From contig NZ_VCHX02000174.1 of NCBI RefSeq assembly GCF_005768555.2, positions 25,275-68,090 on the forward strand: a stretch of 42,816 nucleotides of DNA, given 5' to 3'. Position numbers and translations under genes: made by a program. This stretch comes from Streptomyces sporangiiformans. Lineage in GTDB: Bacteria; Actinomycetota; Actinomycetes; Streptomycetales; Streptomycetaceae. Numbering within the stretch: position 1 is the stretch's first letter; every line of letters begins with the position of its first letter. The notes beneath the pieces were generated by a model. That model saw only the letters and a program-made list of their open reading frames with translations. It had not been told where the DNA came from and did no database searches. This document shows, piece after piece, positions 42,101 to 42,816 of the stretch.

Positions 42101-42816
42101 AATGCCTGGGACGCGACCGTACGAAGCACCAGGTCGCCGAGGTCACCTCGCTGGGCCTCGTGCAGATGACGCGCAAGCGCGTCGGCCAGGGCCTGCTGGA
42201 GTCCTTCTCGGAGACCTGCGTCCACTGCAACGGCCGTGGCGTCATCGTGCACATGGAGCAGCCGACCTCCGCGGGAGGCGGCGGCAAGCGCAAGAAGCGC
42301 GCCCGTGCCGGTGCCGAGACCGTGCCCGAGCAGGTCCCGGCCTCGATCGTCGAGGCGGTCGAGGAGGAGGCCGAGACGGAGGCGGAGGTGGCCGCCGAGG
42401 TCGCCGCGCCCGTCGCGCTGGCCGGGCCCGAGTTCGAGCCCGACGAGGAGCTCTTCAGCAGCGCCGCCGAGGCGGAGGCCGCGGCAACGCGTGGCCGTTC
42501 GCGGCGCCGGGCCAGTCGTCGCGCGTCGGCCCCGGCGGGTGCGCCGAGGCCCGACTCCCGCAAGCCCGAGCGCAGGGCCGAGGCCCCGACGGCGCAGAGC
42601 GTGACGGCCGAGGACGAGGTCGCGCGCCCCGTGCGGCCGGAGCCGGCCGCCGTCGCCCAGTCGGAGCCCGCCGCTGCGGAGGACCCGGTCGTGGAGGCCC
42701 CGGTGGCCGAGGCCGCTGCCGCGGCTGCCGACGCTCCGGTCGCCGACGAGGCCGCGCCCAAGGGCCGTACGCGCCGCCGGGCGACCCGCAAGGTCTCCGC
42801 GCCCGCCGGTTCGCCG
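39106..42816 (+). CDS. rne: Ribonuclease E/G (RNase ES type), 3' end outside window
   Basis: The open frame runs 1237 codons to the window edge without a stop. The first about 640 residues form a disordered scaffold rich in Ala, Glu, Pro and Arg. It has several Arg-rich repeats (RTRRRASRRASAPAGAPKA twice, plus PRRSRRRATRR-like units). The catalytic half follows: the S1 domain begins near residue 643, the DNase I-like domain has the Mg-binding Asp936 (VVDVNTGK) and Asp980 (VIDFIDM), and the zinc link is Cys1038/Cys1041 (CVHCNGRG). A second Ala/Glu/Arg tail starts after about 1060. Streptomyces RNase E carries its scaffold on both sides of the core. It processes rRNA and decays mRNA, and binds PNPase through the Arg-rich parts. 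GGGAG precedes the ATG at 39106. Confidence 0.95.
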   Translation, partial: MLEPNEPTQGSENNTPSDTLPPRRRRRAASRPAGPPAATSEAAAETTAPAIPAASSADLAVEEIDETAVVSETLAASETAAAEETSVTSEAAEVAEAPEAPEAPETPETVVAKEPEPPADEAAPAARTRRRASRRASAPAGAPKAAEAPAPVTATTPATPAVEEPAAEAAASAEPAASAAAEAEPAADEAAPAARTRRRASRRASAPAGAPKAAEAADTAALTTAASDEATAPVAEAAQSITEPQTEPAAVAEPEQTTETEDTAPRRSRRRATRRAAAPTGAPAAETAETAAPSAEAETAAAAVRNERREAPVAAAETDQTDASTTTTGDATDTTTAEPEAAAEDAAPRRSRRRATRKAAGGFSAPAPKTPTPQAEEQKAEEESARRPARPAVAVFQPPVFTEPMFQTPERAAAAAAAEAAEEADEADEEAVAETAAAPEPVEEETGPRRRRRRRGAAEEPAAKAEAEETHEAEESAEEESAEGDEAEETGSRRRRRRGGRRRRRGESAEADGEAAESEDVAAEQAEQDAEDTAEQTEEDDQEEREEGGGSSSSRRRRRRRRRTGETPVDAEPGDGDPERTVVKVREPRKKDEPSDEVQSIKGSTRLEAKKQRRREGREQGRRRVPIITEAEFLARREAVERVMVVRQHGDRTQIGVLEDNVLVEHYVNKEQSTSYVGNVYLGKVQNVLPSMEAAFIDIGKGRNAVLYAGEVNFEALGMANGPRRIESALKSGQSVLVQVTKDPIGHKGARLTSQVSLPGRYLVYVPEGSMTGISRKLPDTERARLKTILKKIVPEDAGVIVRTAAEGASEDELRRDVERLQAQWEDIQKKAKSGNAPSLLYGEPDMTVRVVRDIFNEDFSKVIVSGGEAWETIHGYVSHVAPDLAERLQKWTSEVDVFATYRIDEQLAKALDRKVWLPSGGSLVIDKTEAMIVVDVNTGKFTGQGGNLEETVTRNNLEAAEEIVRQLRLRDLGGIVVIDFIDMVLESNRDLVLRRLLECLGRDRTKHQVAEVTSLGLVQMTRKRVGQGLLESFSETCVHCNGRGVIVHMEQPTSAGGGGKRKKRARAGAETVPEQVPASIVEAVEEEAETEAEVAAEVAAPVALAGPEFEPDEELFSSAAEAEAAATRGRSRRRASRRASAPAGAPRPDSRKPERRAEAPTAQSVTAEDEVARPVRPEPAAVAQSEPAAAEDPVVEAPVAEAAAAAADAPVADEAAPKGRTRRRATRKVSAPAGSP
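39459..39752 (+). repeat. Internal direct repeat in rne scaffold region
   Basis: The segment 39459-39548 is repeated at 39663-39752 with an offset of 204 bp. The first 63 nt are identical and only a few changes occur in the rest. It encodes ADEAAPAARTRRRASRRASA and the following PAGAPKAAEA. More diverged Arg-rich units occur at about 39895-39955, 40140-40185, 42490-42545 and 42760-42810. Confidence 0.85.

Noticed and set aside
38077..42252. 1391-codon minus-strand open frame opposite DUF2344 and rne
   Set aside because: Low-complexity Gly/Arg/Leu sequence that simply mirrors the repetitive rne scaffold; rne has catalytic motifs in the plus frame.

Overview
The window is a high-GC actinobacterial chromosome segment, almost certainly from Streptomyces. 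The evidence is very high third-position GC, frequent GTG starts, paired clpP1/clpP2 behind a ClgR-type operator, the mreBCD-pbp2-rodA wall cluster, an RNase E with a long Arg/Ala/Pro-rich N-terminal extension, and several intergenic repeat families that I recognise from Streptomyces genomes. Gene order from rpiB to rne matches what I remember of the S. coelicolor SCO2599-SCO2627 region, read in the opposite direction.

Layout. (1) 1-10.2 kb: rpiB, a Nei/Fpg-type DNA glycosylase, an Eis-like acetyltransferase (minus), a membrane-anchored PP2C/SpoIIE-type phosphatase, an ABC ATPase/FtsX-type permease pair coupled to a small HD protein, an acyltransferase-3 membrane protein (minus), a relatively AT-rich gene-poor stretch, and a 64-aa membrane protein. 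(2) 10.4-16.5 kb: a GNAT acetyltransferase, tRNA-Gly(UCC), tRNA-Pro(UGG), and a proteostasis block made of tig, clpP1, clpP2 and clpX. Clear hairpin terminators separate these transcription units. (3) 16.5-22.8 kb: a PYG-rich membrane protein (minus), valS, folC, a DUF4233 protein and ndk. (4) 23.1-29.5 kb: the lateral-wall and spore-wall morphogenesis cluster mreB, mreC, mreD, a possible 38-aa gene, the PBP2 gene and rodA. (5) 29.6-33.8 kb: a conserved unknown, a CYTH-CHAD protein and a TIGR03960-type radical SAM protein. (6) 33.8-38.0 kb: an accessory block. (7) 38.0-42.8 kb: the radical-SAM-associated DUF2344/TIGR03936 protein and rne, which runs off the right edge.

The accessory block is the most unusual part. 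It separates the radical SAM gene from its usual partner DUF2344. Its left part looks like an inserted element of about 1.05 kb: the radical SAM gene has a divergent, lower-GC3 3' end, and a second, canonical-looking copy of that 3' end lies stranded downstream. Between them are a 61-aa ORF and an anchored exported protein with atypical codon use. To the right come a DUF899 gene, an orphan 48-nt fragment of folC (45/48 identical to the copy 15 kb away), a GNAT gene, a Trp/Val/Gly-rich membrane protein made of 11-residue and 100-residue internal repeats, and a degenerate two-repeat, one-spacer array resembling a type I-E CRISPR with no cas genes. I read this as an integration hotspot with remnants of several events. 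I have a partial memory that the attB of Streptomyces phage phiJoe, and an element occupying it in S. coelicolor, lie in this genomic neighbourhood; this needs checking.

All assignments rest on reading the sequence and on remembered family motifs. No database or folding computation was run.
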